From Fragilariopsis cylindrus CCMP1102 (lineage: Eukaryota; Bacillariophyta; Bacillariophyceae; Bacillariales; Bacillariaceae): a DNA stretch of 64,000 nucleotides. Shown piece by piece: positions 1 through 10,636 of the stretch. The notes beneath the pieces were generated by a model that was given only the letters and a program-made list of their open reading frames with translations, did not search any database and was not told where the DNA came from. Numbering within the stretch: position 1 is the first letter of the stretch; each line of letters opens with the position of its first letter. The stretch spans positions 39,808-103,807 of the forward strand of contig FMBT01000444.1 in assembly GCA_900095095.1 (NCBI GenBank), in the 5' to 3' direction. A program made the translations under genes and the position numbers.

Positions 1-3000
1 AGAGGCGTGTTTCCTTCGCGATCCTGGTCATTCATATCAAGTTCAGAAAGATCTCCGCATAACAAGTCAACAATCATAGCACGAGATACTTGAACTGTCT
101 TCCTATCAATCGTGTCAATTTCGTCAGACGGCAAAAGCGCCATATGAAGTGGGGTGAACCAGTTTATGTTATCCGCGACATCAACTTTTGCATAGTATTT
201 CAGCAACAAGCGGACAGATCCGACGTCTAATTTTTCGACGGTCTTGTGCAAGGCGCAGATACCATCAATATTCGGAATATTTGGATTTGCTGAACCTTCC
301 TCTAAAAGTAGCTTTGCAACATCCATTCCGGTTGACAAATGCAATGGAGTATTTCCGTAATCGTCTGGAGCGTTGGCCTCAGCATTTTTTTCCAAAAGAT
401 CTCGTATAGCTCGTAAATTATTTGATTCCACGGCGATGTGCAAGGCAGATCGACCATCTAAGTTCGGGGCGTTAACTAGGAAAATATGATCCTTTGATTG
501 ACCGATTATTTCATTCATCAGGCGCTCATCACCCTCCCTGATAGAATTATGAAGCGTCAAGATTTTCAATTTTTCGTCCTTCGGTTCTTGATCCATTCGA
601 TGATGGCGTTCGTCATTGTCGCCGTCATTGTCCGCAAAGATGGAGCTAGACATATGGAAAATCCTAGACGGACTAGAGATTGAATCAGAAAGGTTTCTCA
701 ACTGGTAGTCAACGATATCTTGATGAGGATCTATATCTAGTAAACTCGCGCTGGGTGATGACATTGTTGATTTCAATGAACTTCTCCTTGTCAATAACTC
801 GGGAGTGCCAGCACAATTGGATCCATTACGTGGCAAAGGGCTGCGATTAGTTGCAGAGATCGATCTAGGTAACGATGGACTTCCATGAATATCTACGCGT
901 TCATTACCAAATGCATCCCTGAACCATGAATTTCTTGCTAGGCTTTTGAAACTTCTCGTTTTGTCATCTCCGGGAACACTGTTTGCCTTAGTCAAACTCC
1001 CCTGTGTATGAGTAACGACTGATTGAAGTCTCATAACTTCTCGTCGCAGTCTTTCGACCTCGTCGTACTCATTGCAGTTTGCTTTTTGATGTTTCGACAT
1101 CCTTAAACTTTCGACTTCTTTCCGAAGACGGAGCGATTCTTTTTTGAAACGATCTCTTTCTGCTGCAATAGCCCCAATACTGCGTGCTTCTCGTCGAAGT
1201 CCTTTGAACACTGTTCTTGCTACTTTGCACCGCCAACAGCACTGGATCGAGACTATAGACTTTAGTACTCTCAGATACACAAGCTTAACGCGGTAGCCCC
1301 GCCAGTATCGTTGGACCACTTTTGCTTGGTTTTCCATGGCCATAATTGCATACAGTTTTCGAGCGACGATACCTCTCCAGTAAGCCTGACAAAAATGAGC
1401 TATAAGCCTGGAAGCCATTAACTCGGTTTCAGCAAAGAATCTTCTCCAGACACATTGAATTCTTATCGCAGCAGCGCATTCTTTTATTATACGTGCTTGA
1501 CGATATGCGTTAATTTGACGCAAGAAACGTTGAATCCTTATTGCAGCCATCAAACAGACGTCATATTGAAGCTGTGCTACGAATCTACGTACATTTTTCT
1601 GGATTATAATCGCCGAGAGTCCCAACTTTTTATTACGTAGAAGTTCAAGAGCATCGAAAACCGTAGTTCGTAGGAATACTTTTCTGTGACCCGTTTGCAT
1701 ACCTAAGGAGACCACACATGTCGAACTACCTTGTTTATTGAGGACTGTAGAAACTTGAGGAATCAACGCATTTATAAGTGATGTACAGAAATCTTTCCCC
1801 CTTCTTTTACGCATTGTTTTCTTCGTCAACAATATTCCATATCGTATTATGAATTGCTCATGATAATACCTATGAGGGAAACCCACTCTAGATACTCGAA
1901 TGGCTTCCAGCACGCCAGCACAACGTAACTGTTCCGCTATTACATGGGCTTCGAATTGATTCGGTACCAAATCATCGTTTGGTTTCAAGCATCGAACATA
2001 ATGCGGTGAAGTGGAGTCGATTCTGTCACGAAGCTCTCTTAACTGCCGACTGAACTGACTACCGACAGTAGTTCGGAGGATAGATGAATTGTTTCGTTTT
2101 CTATTATTTGTATCGCTCGTCCCATCTCTATCTGCAAATGCTTTAGCACTTGCACTTGTTGGTTCATCTTCTTCGTTCAATGTTTCTCCAAGATATGCCA
2201 AGAATCGTACAGACGAAGATGCGAGCAATTCGGTGGTTTCTTTCGGTAATTCGTCTTTATTCTTTTCCAGGAAGTTAGCAGAATCGTATGTTACAGTTCC
2301 CGCATAATGCTCGATAGAAAATTCAAAATTCGCTATCTGAGACTGGGTCGCGCTAAATCTGGGATGCTTTTTGCATTTTTCGTATATTGCTCTACAAAAT
2401 GTTGTATCTGTACAACTTGCCAATCTACACTTTTCGTCAAGTATTGACAGAATCCCTTCTCGCTTGTTTTCAATCAGGTCCAAAATATCTTGATTATCTG
2501 GGAACTCAATAAAGGACCAATCTATACCCTCCTGTTCGTATTCATGTTGTTCCAATTTGAAAACGAATTTATTAAATTGCTGCTGCAGGGCCTCGTTACA
2601 ATAGTTGATACATAACTGCTCGTAGGAGTTAACGTCAAATGATTCGAATCCGAAGATATCAAGGACACCGATACGAGGAAGATTACGTGCATGTGGTGAT
2701 GTAGCTTCTAACTCGGCAGCAATTGAATTGTTGATGGTGCGGACTATATGAGTAAAAAGCGCTCCATAGGTTGCCTTTATGAGAGCTTCTAGGGCCTTAC
2801 CAGCCTGGATGACGGATAAGTTTTTGTGGAAGACTTCTCCACGGGCCTGTATCGCACACAAACACAACGAATCATTAAGTGCCTCCTGTGAAACGCCAAG
2901 CAGATCCAAAGCAGCAACCAGAGACTGAGATTGTATCAATTCGCTACCTTCTCCCGATGCTGTTTTGAAGGTGATATTCGAAGTATGCAGCAAAGCACAA

Positions 3001-4463
3001 GCAACGGCAAACAAATCTTTTTGTTGCGACTCGGAAAAGCCAACCGACAGAAAAGCTGTTCTTAGGTCGTGGAATGTTTCATTATCGTCAACACCATCGC
3101 GTCGATCAAATGTTCCCGAACAACCCGTCATTCGAAAGTCGTCTGGTACAAAATTTTCTATTAATAATTCTTTTCGTTCCTGTTGTGACAATCCCGCTAA
3201 AAGTTCATAAAATATGTGATAATTCCGTTCCCCCGGTGCTTGTGATATCAATCGTACCTTTTCCAGTAGGTATGTTTCAATCGATGCTGAAATCAATTGT
3301 CCGGTACCTGGAGAAAAAAGTAATTCCATAAATTTCCCAAACCGTGACGAATTGTCATTTCGTATCGTTCTTGCATTCCCAAACGATTCCAATATAGGAT
3401 TAGATTGTAAAATTTGTGACTCGATTCCTTCTTCTTTTTTATTATGATTGTCATTGTTACTTGTATTGCGTTGTGATTGATTAGCAAGATATCCCATAAT
3501 GTATTTAGTTGTCACGGTTTTCCCTGATCCACTTTCTCCCGATACTAATATAGATTGATTATTTCCCTCGTGTAATAACGACCGGTATGCATCTTGAGCG
3601 ATTGCATACACATGTGGTGGAGGTCGTCGTTCTAAATCTAATGTTTTCGTGTTGTCATCTTGCCAGTAATCTTTCATAACATCTTCCCCATATACATTAT
3701 ATAACATTTGAAATGGATTGAGTGCTATTAAGATTTTCCCCGTGTACGTGTAGATAGAATTTCGTTCGTAATGTTTTTGTAAACAATACACAACTGCCGG
3801 TTCATGCAAATGCGTCAATGATGTTAAATCCTCTGGAGGGTCTGGGTCTGGGTTGTCGTTATTGTTATTGTTTTCCATCCACCAAGTGTTTGCATTGCAT
3901 ACAGTTTCAAGATCATTACTATCATAAGAAAAAGAAACAGTCTTACCATTCAAATGGAATGGCGCATACTCTGAATCATCAATAGTCAATGTGACTAGAA
4001 CAGTGCTATCCAAATTATCACGTCCGACTGCAGGTTCAGTATTTTTCGTTAGTGGTGATCGAAACGATGATCGACCACTTATTCGTGCAGAGGAAGGTGA
4101 CGAAGACGACGACGACGTCGTAGTAGTAATATTAGTACTCGTGGAAGACGATGATGACGATACAACAAAAGCTCTCACCCATCCCCATGATGACGTAGAA
4201 TTTCTTCCACGCTTTTTCGATGATTTCCAACCTTTGGGTAGTGTCCCATTATTATTCAAAATTGCTTCAACAATATCTGTTCGTACCCAAACATAACTTC
4301 GATGATTCGGATCGCCCGTCGTCATTGTCATGAGAGGTGATGACGATGACGATGACGACGATGACGATGATGCTGTCGATGCTGATGATGATCTATCTAA
4401 TCGTGAAGATGGCGTACCAGGCGATTGCTGGATCCGCCGATCACGACTTCCTCTACGTAGCAT
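1..4463 (-). CDS. Unconventional myosin heavy chain with C-terminal ankyrin repeats (3' end outside window)
   Basis: ATP-driven actin motor. One open frame runs from the ATG at 4463 to the window edge (about 1487 codons, no stop, no intron). The P-loop GESGSGKT lies at 3539-3516 (residue ~309), switch I NDNSSRFGK at 3359 (~369) and switch II DIFGFE at 2660 (~602), in the order and spacing of a myosin head. Several IQ-like light-chain sites follow around residues 940-1080 (about 1640-1210). Next comes a short coiled coil (about 1190-1030), a Ser-rich linker and at least four ankyrin repeats (about 560-1), which suggest binding of a protein cargo. The N-terminus has a poly-Ser tract and a Trp-rich stretch before the head. 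The ankyrin tail points to one of the stramenopile-specific classes, but the class number is not assigned. A CA-rich 5' leader abuts the ATG. Divergent from the phosphotransferase gene at 4954. Confidence 0.93.
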   Translation of the reverse strand, partial: MLRRGSRDRRIQQSPGTPSSRLDRSSSASTASSSSSSSSSSSPLMTMTTGDPNHRSYVWVRTDIVEAILNNNGTLPKGWKSSKKRGRNSTSSWGWVRAFVVSSSSSSTSTNITTTTSSSSSSPSSARISGRSSFRSPLTKNTEPAVGRDNLDSTVLVTLTIDDSEYAPFHLNGKTVSFSYDSNDLETVCNANTWWMENNNNNDNPDPDPPEDLTSLTHLHEPAVVYCLQKHYERNSIYTYTGKILIALNPFQMLYNVYGEDVMKDYWQDDNTKTLDLERRPPPHVYAIAQDAYRSLLHEGNNQSILVSGESGSGKTVTTKYIMGYLANQSQRNTSNNDNHNKKEEGIESQILQSNPILESFGNARTIRNDNSSRFGKFMELLFSPGTGQLISASIETYLLEKVRLISQAPGERNYHIFYELLAGLSQQERKELLIENFVPDDFRMTGCSGTFDRRDGVDDNETFHDLRTAFLSVGFSESQQKDLFAVACALLHTSNITFKTASGEGSELIQSQSLVAALDLLGVSQEALNDSLCLCAIQARGEVFHKNLSVIQAGKALEALIKATYGALFTHIVRTINNSIAAELEATSPHARNLPRIGVLDIFGFESFDVNSYEQLCINYCNEALQQQFNKFVFKLEQHEYEQEGIDWSFIEFPDNQDILDLIENKREGILSILDEKCRLASCTDTTFCRAIYEKCKKHPRFSATQSQIANFEFSIEHYAGTVTYDSANFLEKNKDELPKETTELLASSSVRFLAYLGETLNEEDEPTSASAKAFADRDGTSDTNNRKRNNSSILRTTVGSQFSRQLRELRDRIDSTSPHYVRCLKPNDDLVPNQFEAHVIAEQLRCAGVLEAIRVSRVGFPHRYYHEQFIIRYGILLTKKTMRKRRGKDFCTSLINALIPQVSTVLNKQGSSTCVVSLGMQTGHRKVFLRTTVFDALELLRNKKLGLSAIIIQKNVRRFVAQLQYDVCLMAAIRIQRFLRQINAYRQARIIKECAAAIRIQCVWRRFFAETELMASRLIAHFCQAYWRGIVARKLYAIMAMENQAKVVQRYWRGYRVKLVYLRVLKSIVSIQCCWRCKVARTVFKGLRREARSIGAIAAERDRFKKESLRLRKEVESLRMSKHQKANCNEYDEVERLRREVMRLQSVVTHTQGSLTKANSVPGDDKTRSFKSLARNSWFRDAFGNERVDIHGSPSLPRSISATNRSPLPRNGSNCAGTPELLTRRSSLKSTMSSPSASLLDIDPHQDIVDYQLRNLSDSISSPSRIFHMSSSIFADNDGDNDERHHRMDQEPKDEKLKILTLHNSIREGDERLMNEIIGQSKDHIFLVNAPNLDGRSALHIAVESNNLRAIRDLLEKNAEANAPDDYGNTPLHLSTGMDVAKLLLEEGSANPNIPNIDGICALHKTVEKLDVGSVRLLLKYYAKVDVADNINWFTPLHMALLPSDEIDTIDRKTVQVSRAMIVDLLCGDLSELDMNDQDREGNTP

Positions 4464-4953
4464 GGTGTGTGTGTCTGTGTGCGTGTTCTGTTTTGTCAAT
4501 TGTAGCTATGTATTCTTTTTCAAGGAATCATCGACTCTACTCCATAATGAACTTAGCCGGGATGTAAACTTTTGTTGCAGCTGCTTACTTGAACTCTAGT
4601 CACAGTTTCACGTCCACGCTGATAATTCCAATTATTGAAGGATTAGGTTCCTTTGTTGACCTCCTACTAGCTTCCTAAGCGTGTGTGTTATGCCATTGTT
4701 AATGGAAAATCGAAAATAATTATTTGTGAGCGAAAACAACAACCGCCGCTTTTTTCGTTCGTGTAAAAACTTCCGAATCCGAACAAGCCTGCCATTTTCA
4801 AAATTTCCGTTGCACAGAAATACGGAATACGGAATCTCAAAAATCAATTTATTTATTTATTTTTGTTTTCAAGCGAGTAACGCGAACTGGTAACTTGCTG
4901 TAAATTTAATGAATTAGAAACAGGAGCACAAAAACAAAAAAAAGTAAGCAACA
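4464..4953. other. Divergent intergenic region between myosin and phosphotransferase genes
   Basis: 490 bp between two divergent starts, so it should hold both promoters. It opens with a GT-rich stretch and ends with an A-rich leader before the ATG at 4954. Only short ORFs occur here and no TATA-type element stands out. Confidence 0.6.
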
Positions 4954-6291
4954 ATGGTACCCAAGGATAGACACGACGACGACGCCTCCGCGATATCGAT
5001 TGGGAAGGAGAAAGAGACAACGACTACGACGACGACGACGACGACGACCATCAACTCCGTCTCTACTAGTGGGGGGTACTATCTGAACGAAGATGCAAGA
5101 AAACAAATCCATCATTATGAGTATAAAGGAGCCGATAATTCACTTCTCTATCAATATGTTCTTTCGCCACTGGCTGCATTCCTGGTCAATAATGTTGTTC
5201 CAAAATCAATGGCTCCTAATACTGTCACAACAATTGGATTGGTTTTAATGATCACTGCCTATTCTTCTTACTGGTGGTATGTTCCCACTTTAGAAATTAC
5301 AACAAATGACGACGGCAACAACAATGACAATGACGAAGAATCACCTAGATCATATCCTCCTAGATGGATATTTTTGTGGAATGGTATAGCACTTCTAGCA
5401 TATCAGACACTTGACAATATGGATGGCAAACAGGCTCGAAGGACAGGATCGAGTAGTCCGTTAGGACTTCTATTTGATCACGGTTGTGATGCGATTAATT
5501 CTATATTTGGATCTGTCAATGTCATAATCGGTATGAACTTGACACCAAGTGAGAACATGTTTGAAATTTGGTTATTGATTTTCGGTCCATTTGTTATGTT
5601 TTACATCGCAACATGGGAACAATTTTATACGGGAGAACTTATAATGCCGATCATAAATGGACCAAGTGAAGGAGTAGTTGGTACAGCCATACTAAGTTTC
5701 ATATCATATTGGCTTGGGAGTCAATATTGGCAACAAACGGATTGGTTTGATACATTCGATTCGATATTTCCTACTACCTTCTCCTTACAGCTCAGAAATT
5801 GTGACTTTATCGTAATTTTTGTTGCACTTGGTATCTTTCAAGAGATCATACTTAAGTCTATTGCTGTCGCACAAAAATATAAGCGATCAGGTCAAGATTT
5901 GGTCCCCCTTTTTGTTTTGTCCTTTTGTTACCTAATTGTTGGACTGATCGATCCCAACGTTTGGTTTGCGATTCCTAGAACCAGCCTACATTTGGCCATG
6001 ACGTTGTTTGTTGAAATGTCAACTGAATTGATGCTCTCTCATGTAACGGCTCAATCGTTTAATCCGTGGCGTTGGCAGGTTGTCCCTTTAATCGGTATAA
6101 CAATTTGGGTTGCTATCTTTGGTAATAGCGAAGTATTACAATATTGGATTATTGGTTATACATGGAGTATGGGGGCCTACCTGACGATGAAATGCGTATG
6201 TGTTATTAATGAAATTTGTGACGTTTTAGAGATTTGGTGCTTTGATATTGTCACACCACATTATAAAAAGATTGCTACAAGTTCTAGCTAG
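4954..6291 (+). CDS. CDP-alcohol phosphatidyltransferase (choline/ethanolamine phosphotransferase)
   Basis: Last step of the Kennedy pathway: transfers phosphocholine or phosphoethanolamine from the CDP-alcohol to diacylglycerol in ER-type membranes. 445 residues, close to the usual eukaryotic EPT1/CPT1 length. The family signature D-G-x2-A-R-x8-G-x3-D-x3-D is complete at residues ~154-179 (DNMDGKQARRTG ... FDHGCD), with all catalytic Asp present. Several hydrophobic segments follow. The N-terminal ~35 residues include a Thr run encoded by a (ACG)n tract, and an Asn/Asp-rich loop lies near residue 120. The ATG at 4954 is preceded by an A-rich leader, and no intron is needed. Choline versus ethanolamine preference cannot be read from the motif. 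Confidence 0.93.
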   Translation: MVPKDRHDDDASAISIGKEKETTTTTTTTTTTINSVSTSGGYYLNEDARKQIHHYEYKGADNSLLYQYVLSPLAAFLVNNVVPKSMAPNTVTTIGLVLMITAYSSYWWYVPTLEITTNDDGNNNDNDEESPRSYPPRWIFLWNGIALLAYQTLDNMDGKQARRTGSSSPLGLLFDHGCDAINSIFGSVNVIIGMNLTPSENMFEIWLLIFGPFVMFYIATWEQFYTGELIMPIINGPSEGVVGTAILSFISYWLGSQYWQQTDWFDTFDSIFPTTFSLQLRNCDFIVIFVALGIFQEIILKSIAVAQKYKRSGQDLVPLFVLSFCYLIVGLIDPNVWFAIPRTSLHLAMTLFVEMSTELMLSHVTAQSFNPWRWQVVPLIGITIWVAIFGNSEVLQYWIIGYTWSMGAYLTMKCVCVINEICDVLEIWCFDIVTPHYKKIATSSS

Positions 6292-7647
6292 TATTGATAG
6301 AAAGCTAACATAAATTTAGCATGAAGTGATAACTTATAGAATTATTTACCTACTATTTTGGTTGTGACACCAAATTGATCATTAATTCTTACTACTTACT
6401 ACTTGAAGTGGATGACTCCAATTGGTAGAAATACAAACATTATGTGCTGTTTATTCAGTGCAAGAGAGGTAGATGCAATGGGAGGAAAATATGCTTCACA
6501 GTTACAGTCCTTCCAGTGATTACACCAAGGGTCATCAAACAAGATAAAATACTAGAGAGTTATAATTCAGGTACTGTTCCAAGGCCTTTTTCCAATGTAA
6601 TATTGAGATCCACCTTTTTCTGAATAATGCTTGACTGATTCGTCTAGGAAATTCCTTGATGTTAGCCAATACCTTTTCAGTGATGAATTGGATTCTTTTA
6701 GTCCTGTTCTTCACCATAATCTTGTGATTCTGCACCAGCTTCTTTACCAATAACATCCATTGTATCCCCAGTAAACGTCCTGATGATCTGATTCTACCTT
6801 GTATTCCCTATTGGATGATCTTGTCATAAAGTGTTTCTTTGTGATGGAAGATAGTGCAAGAGGAGTGCTTCTTGTTGTCACAGGACTTATAATGCAGTCT
6901 TCTTGGGAAATGTCTCCTATACAAGTCACTGCAAAAAAACCATGGTCAATCCGCCCACAAGGACAGTGCAGCTCATCACCCACACAACATGAGCATCCTA
7001 AAGAAAAAGGTCCTACTATTTGTCTGATAGTTCTACTCAGTCTTATGAGAAGGAATATGATTGATCCATGTTGCTTGCATGCAGTGAATTGACTTCAACA
7101 ATTAGGGTCACATAAAACAAGACGTGCATGTTATGTTGTGTAATCAAGGCTGCATGCACGCCTTACTACCTTGTACAACCTTGTAGATGATGAGAACTAA
7201 CTGGTGCTGCTCCAGTAGCATCTTGTCTTGGCCTAAGAATAGTTATGATATAGAATGAGTAGGAGGTATATGAGGTTACATTTTGTTGATATCTGATCTA
7301 AGAACAATTCAATTGTGTAGTATTTCCTGTTTGCAATCGAGATTTAGGGTGGTTAGGGTTAGGGTAAATTAGTTTTTCAGGTAGTATTTTAGACTTTAAC
7401 GGCGTCTAGTGTATTACAATGCGCAATTTGAAGAGTGAAGAGGTCACAAAATATAATTCTATGAAAGCATACACTATTACTTTACACTCGAGACCATACC
7501 ACTTCAAGTATTTGTTGACAGAGAGCATTGTACTTCATATTAGTATTGTTGATAGAGCAGAGTCTACTGACATATTTAACTGAGCTACCACAAATATTGT
7601 ATCTACTCCTGTCTGTCAACTCTTATTTCTCTGAACACACTAACAAT
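6292..7647. other. Intergenic region with decayed coding-like stretches and a telomere-like motif
   Basis: About 1.36 kb without a convincing gene. On the minus strand, 7090-6744 stays open for roughly 100 codons and has a Cys-rich patch (CSCCVGDELHCPCG). A second open stretch in another frame follows at 6756-6535. The two look like pieces of one decayed protein, possibly from a mobile element, but I do not recognise it. A short TTAGGG cluster lies at 7344-7365. The segment just before 7648 is the leader of the JmjC gene: an open frame continues upstream there but has no in-frame ATG. Confidence 0.4.
7344..7365 (+). repeat. Interstitial telomere-like TTAGGG cluster
   Basis: Three TTAGGG hexamers in 22 bp, one separated from the next two by TGG, followed by a further T. 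TTAGGG is the telomere repeat type of many stramenopiles (known). Three units are few and could be chance. Confidence 0.4.
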
Positions 7648-8832
7648 ATGACGAAAGTAAGGAGAAAGAAAAAGGCCGATGTAACCACCAAGATAATCTT
7701 GCCGATACTGGGATGTTTATTTGTTGTTTTCGTGTCTGTATCATTCTGTCTTCATTTTTTACTCGGCGAAGCGATTACAAATTCAAAGACTATTATTAAC
7801 GAAGACATCGCTACAGCATTTGGACATATGAAGTATCAACGTCACGAAACGGTCGATAGTAATATTCTCTCCTATGATATTCATAAATGTCCACCCGACA
7901 TTCCAAAGGATTATCCTTACGCATGGAATACTCTGGATGTCTTGCAACACTGGAATCCAGATGATACTGAAATCCCATCGACTATACATCAAGGTCTATG
8001 CGCCGTCGATTGGAGGGATCCGGAACAACAACAAATTGCAGAACATTATCGGAAAAATGAATTACCGTTCCTAGTCCATAATCATCCTCAAATACGAAAA
8101 ACAGTCAAAAAATGGTCTAGTTATGAGTATATGTTAGATCAATTGGGTGATAAAACATATCGTAACGAATATTCAAAAAATAATCATATGATGTACTGGA
8201 AAGCACGTGGTAAAACACCCCCAGGATGGACCCCTCCCACAGAAAATGTTGAACTTTCTTTTCCTGATTGGTATGAAAAGGCGGTAGCACTTGATAAACA
8301 TCCTGATCCTCCCAATGCGGAACATTATTATCTTCGACTGTCAGGTGTATTTAATAATAAAAATGAATGGTTGTACGAAGATCTGCCTTTCTTTTCACCG
8401 TCAAGACAATCAGAGATATTTATGGTCGATCCGACCGATGAACGTGGGATAAATTGCCGACTTGGATCGAAGGGAACTATTGCAGAAACGCACTACGATA
8501 TGAGTCGTAATTTCATTTTGATGTTACGTGGCCAAAAACGATACATTCTTGCACATCCCTCTCAATGTATTAATATGGAATTATACCCCATTGGGCATCC
8601 ATCGGCCCGACACACTCGTATCAATTGGTCCGATCCAGAATCTTGGCACGATGGAGAGAATTTTCCAAGTGGTATGGTCAATGAGATTGTTCTACAAGCG
8701 GGAGATGGATTGTACCTACCAACATACTGGTTACACTTCATCGTTTCTCTTTCAATGAATTATCAATGCAACGCAAGAAGTGGTATAACGCATGAGTATC
8801 GATCACATGTTAAGAAGTGTGGATTTGCATAG
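7648..8832 (+). CDS. Type II membrane protein with JmjC/cupin-8 dioxygenase domain
   Basis: Predicted Fe(II)/2-oxoglutarate-dependent oxygenase anchored in a membrane. The first ATG of the frame, at 7648, gives 394 residues. The N-terminus is basic (MTKVRRKKKADVTTK) and followed directly by one hydrophobic segment (residues ~15-38), the layout of a type II signal anchor, so the domain should face the ER/Golgi lumen. The iron triad is H282-x-D284 (THYDMSRN) and the distal H363 (PTYWLHFIVSL); a following Asn/Ser-rich strand fits the cupin core. The substrate is unknown: JmjC enzymes of this build hydroxylate proteins. A second, unrelated-looking JmjC protein lies at 24607. Confidence 0.87.
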   Translation: MTKVRRKKKADVTTKIILPILGCLFVVFVSVSFCLHFLLGEAITNSKTIINEDIATAFGHMKYQRHETVDSNILSYDIHKCPPDIPKDYPYAWNTLDVLQHWNPDDTEIPSTIHQGLCAVDWRDPEQQQIAEHYRKNELPFLVHNHPQIRKTVKKWSSYEYMLDQLGDKTYRNEYSKNNHMMYWKARGKTPPGWTPPTENVELSFPDWYEKAVALDKHPDPPNAEHYYLRLSGVFNNKNEWLYEDLPFFSPSRQSEIFMVDPTDERGINCRLGSKGTIAETHYDMSRNFILMLRGQKRYILAHPSQCINMELYPIGHPSARHTRINWSDPESWHDGENFPSGMVNEIVLQAGDGLYLPTYWLHFIVSLSMNYQCNARSGITHEYRSHVKKCGFA

Positions 8833-9244
8833 TAGGTTTATTTATTTAGATTAGAGAATAAATCATTTGTTTTTAGCATGCATGTTGCAAATTTGATTAG
8901 GGGAAGAACAAAAGTTAACGACAACGATAATGCATACTCATAATAGACTTTCGATTTGCTAACTTACTAGTATATAGATCTAAAAAATAAGATATTAACG
9001 AAAAGTCGAAAATTAGAAGAAGAAAAATGATACTTATTGTAGTTATTTTACATTCAGAGGGTCATGTTAGGTTGTCAAAGCAAGGCATTTAATATTATGA
9101 TACTCAGAATCACAACAACGCATTATTTTTGATCAAATCTTTTTTTCGAAGATCAATCAATACATGTTTCTTTTCAGCTTCAATGTTCTTATCGAGTACT
9201 GCTTTATCAATCTCTAGTCTTTGTGTATCTTTTCGTAAATGATA
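8833..9244. other. Convergent 3' intergenic region
   Basis: 412 bp between the converging ends of the JmjC gene and the coiled-coil gene. AT-rich; presumably 3' UTRs. No ORF or repeat of note. Confidence 0.5.
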
Positions 9245-10270
9245 TCATATACTTTGAACGGTACGTATCTGTTCCTCTAAAAGACCCATAGCATATGTTA
9301 CCAGATCCATCGTTAGTTGAATGTTCATTCTTCTTTCCTGACTAGATTGACAACCACCCCTTGGATTGTCATTTACGAACTGATCCTTAGTACTGTTAAC
9401 AAGTTCAGAGTAGATACGAGATTGCCGTTGTCGAATGAAAATAGGAACAGATGCTAGTGCTAAACGAAGGCTTCGTTCCGCTTGCTTGATTTCTTTTCTT
9501 CCTTCACTATATGAACGATTGACGATATCATTTTCACGAAAACTCATATCGATTATCGATTGATCTATTTCATCTACTTGTGATCGAGCAATTGATGATA
9601 CATCAGATCTTTCAATGCTTTCATATATGATATTATGGGCAGCAGCTTCCTTGAGGTGAGTTTTAGCGATTCCATAGTGTAGATGTACACTACTTTCAAA
9701 TTGTATGATGATATAATCTAGACTATCCTTTGCTTGTTTTGTATTATTGATCTCTTCGTGTATCGATTCCAGGCTGCACTGTAAAGCAAGCAATGCAGGT
9801 GATGGAAATTGGGAAAGTGCCAACTCTTCCAAATTTTTACGCTTGGTTTCGGAGGTCGTCAAAAACTCAAGATCTTCAAGTCGTAATTCCACTTGTCTTT
9901 CAATTTCGGGCAGTTCATCAATTTCTAGGTGTCGTATAAACGTCTGTATTCGTGGTAAGTTCTCTCGTGTGATGTCCAATTTGCGTTTAGCTCGTTCAAT
10001 TTTTCCTTTACACCCACCACGTAACCAAAGTTGAGGTTGAAATATAATTGTTCCATAAAACCAATTGCAACTCACGCACGCAATCCTATCTCTTTGTTCC
10101 TTACAGAATAATTTCATTTCTCGACGTTCTATCTGCAACTTCACGAGTCGCCCTTGTAACTTTTCTCGTTTTGTCTTCGTTTCATCCAATGCATGTCTAG
10201 CATTTTCCAAGGTCGAAGGCGATTCAGTACGGAGTCCCCGATCTGTGATCTGAGAAAAATTATCGTTCAT
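9245..10270 (-). CDS. Coiled-coil protein of unknown function
   Basis: 341 residues from the ATG at 10270 to the stop at 9247-9245, uninterrupted. Most of the chain is charged and heptad-like (residues ~20-60, ~95-230, ~255-290). The single break is a hydrophobic, Trp-containing patch with a CVSC pair at residues ~64-85. No signal peptide and no catalytic motif seen. The Cys pair followed by coiled coil faintly recalls Atg14/UVRAG-type scaffolds, but one CxxC is too little to claim it. Divergent from the methyltransferase gene, convergent with the JmjC gene. Confidence 0.75.
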   Translation of the reverse strand: MNDNFSQITDRGLRTESPSTLENARHALDETKTKREKLQGRLVKLQIERREMKLFCKEQRDRIACVSCNWFYGTIIFQPQLWLRGGCKGKIERAKRKLDITRENLPRIQTFIRHLEIDELPEIERQVELRLEDLEFLTTSETKRKNLEELALSQFPSPALLALQCSLESIHEEINNTKQAKDSLDYIIIQFESSVHLHYGIAKTHLKEAAAHNIIYESIERSDVSSIARSQVDEIDQSIIDMSFRENDIVNRSYSEGRKEIKQAERSLRLALASVPIFIRQRQSRIYSELVNSTKDQFVNDNPRGGCQSSQERRMNIQLTMDLVTYAMGLLEEQIRTVQSI

Positions 10271-10636
10271 AGCACCTCACTTTCTTATCTTCAATTATCC
10301 ATTGATCTCTGATTTGGGTTGGAACGACTTGTCTTTAGTTTAGATTTGCGTCCATCATAATGCACTATTTATTGACCTTGTATTCTCTATTCTCTAATCG
10401 TCGTAAGATTAAGAAGAAATTGTGGCGCGACCACAATCCACGACTCAAATAGTGTCAAAAATAAAATGAAACGCTCAACGCACTCCCATGATGGAACACT
10501 TACAGTATCAAAAGATACGACGTAGTAAAAAAGACAATGTCCTACTATATACTTTTACGAGTCGAAAAGTCCAACGAAAGATCAGTGTTTAAAATTCTTA
10601 ATTGTGTATAGAATGATAGCATATTGATGTGCTGTA
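10271..10636. other. Divergent intergenic region
   Basis: 366 bp separating two divergent starts (coiled-coil gene and homocysteine methyltransferase). Presumed shared promoter; no repeats or ORFs worth noting. Confidence 0.5.

Noticed and set aside
4330-4599. Asp-rich plus-strand ORF opposite the myosin N-terminus
   Set aside because: Antisense shadow of the poly-Ser codons of the myosin gene.
7528-7647. Upstream extension of the first JmjC protein
   Set aside because: Opens with TTG, not ATG; the first ATG at 7648 directly precedes a basic stretch and signal anchor.
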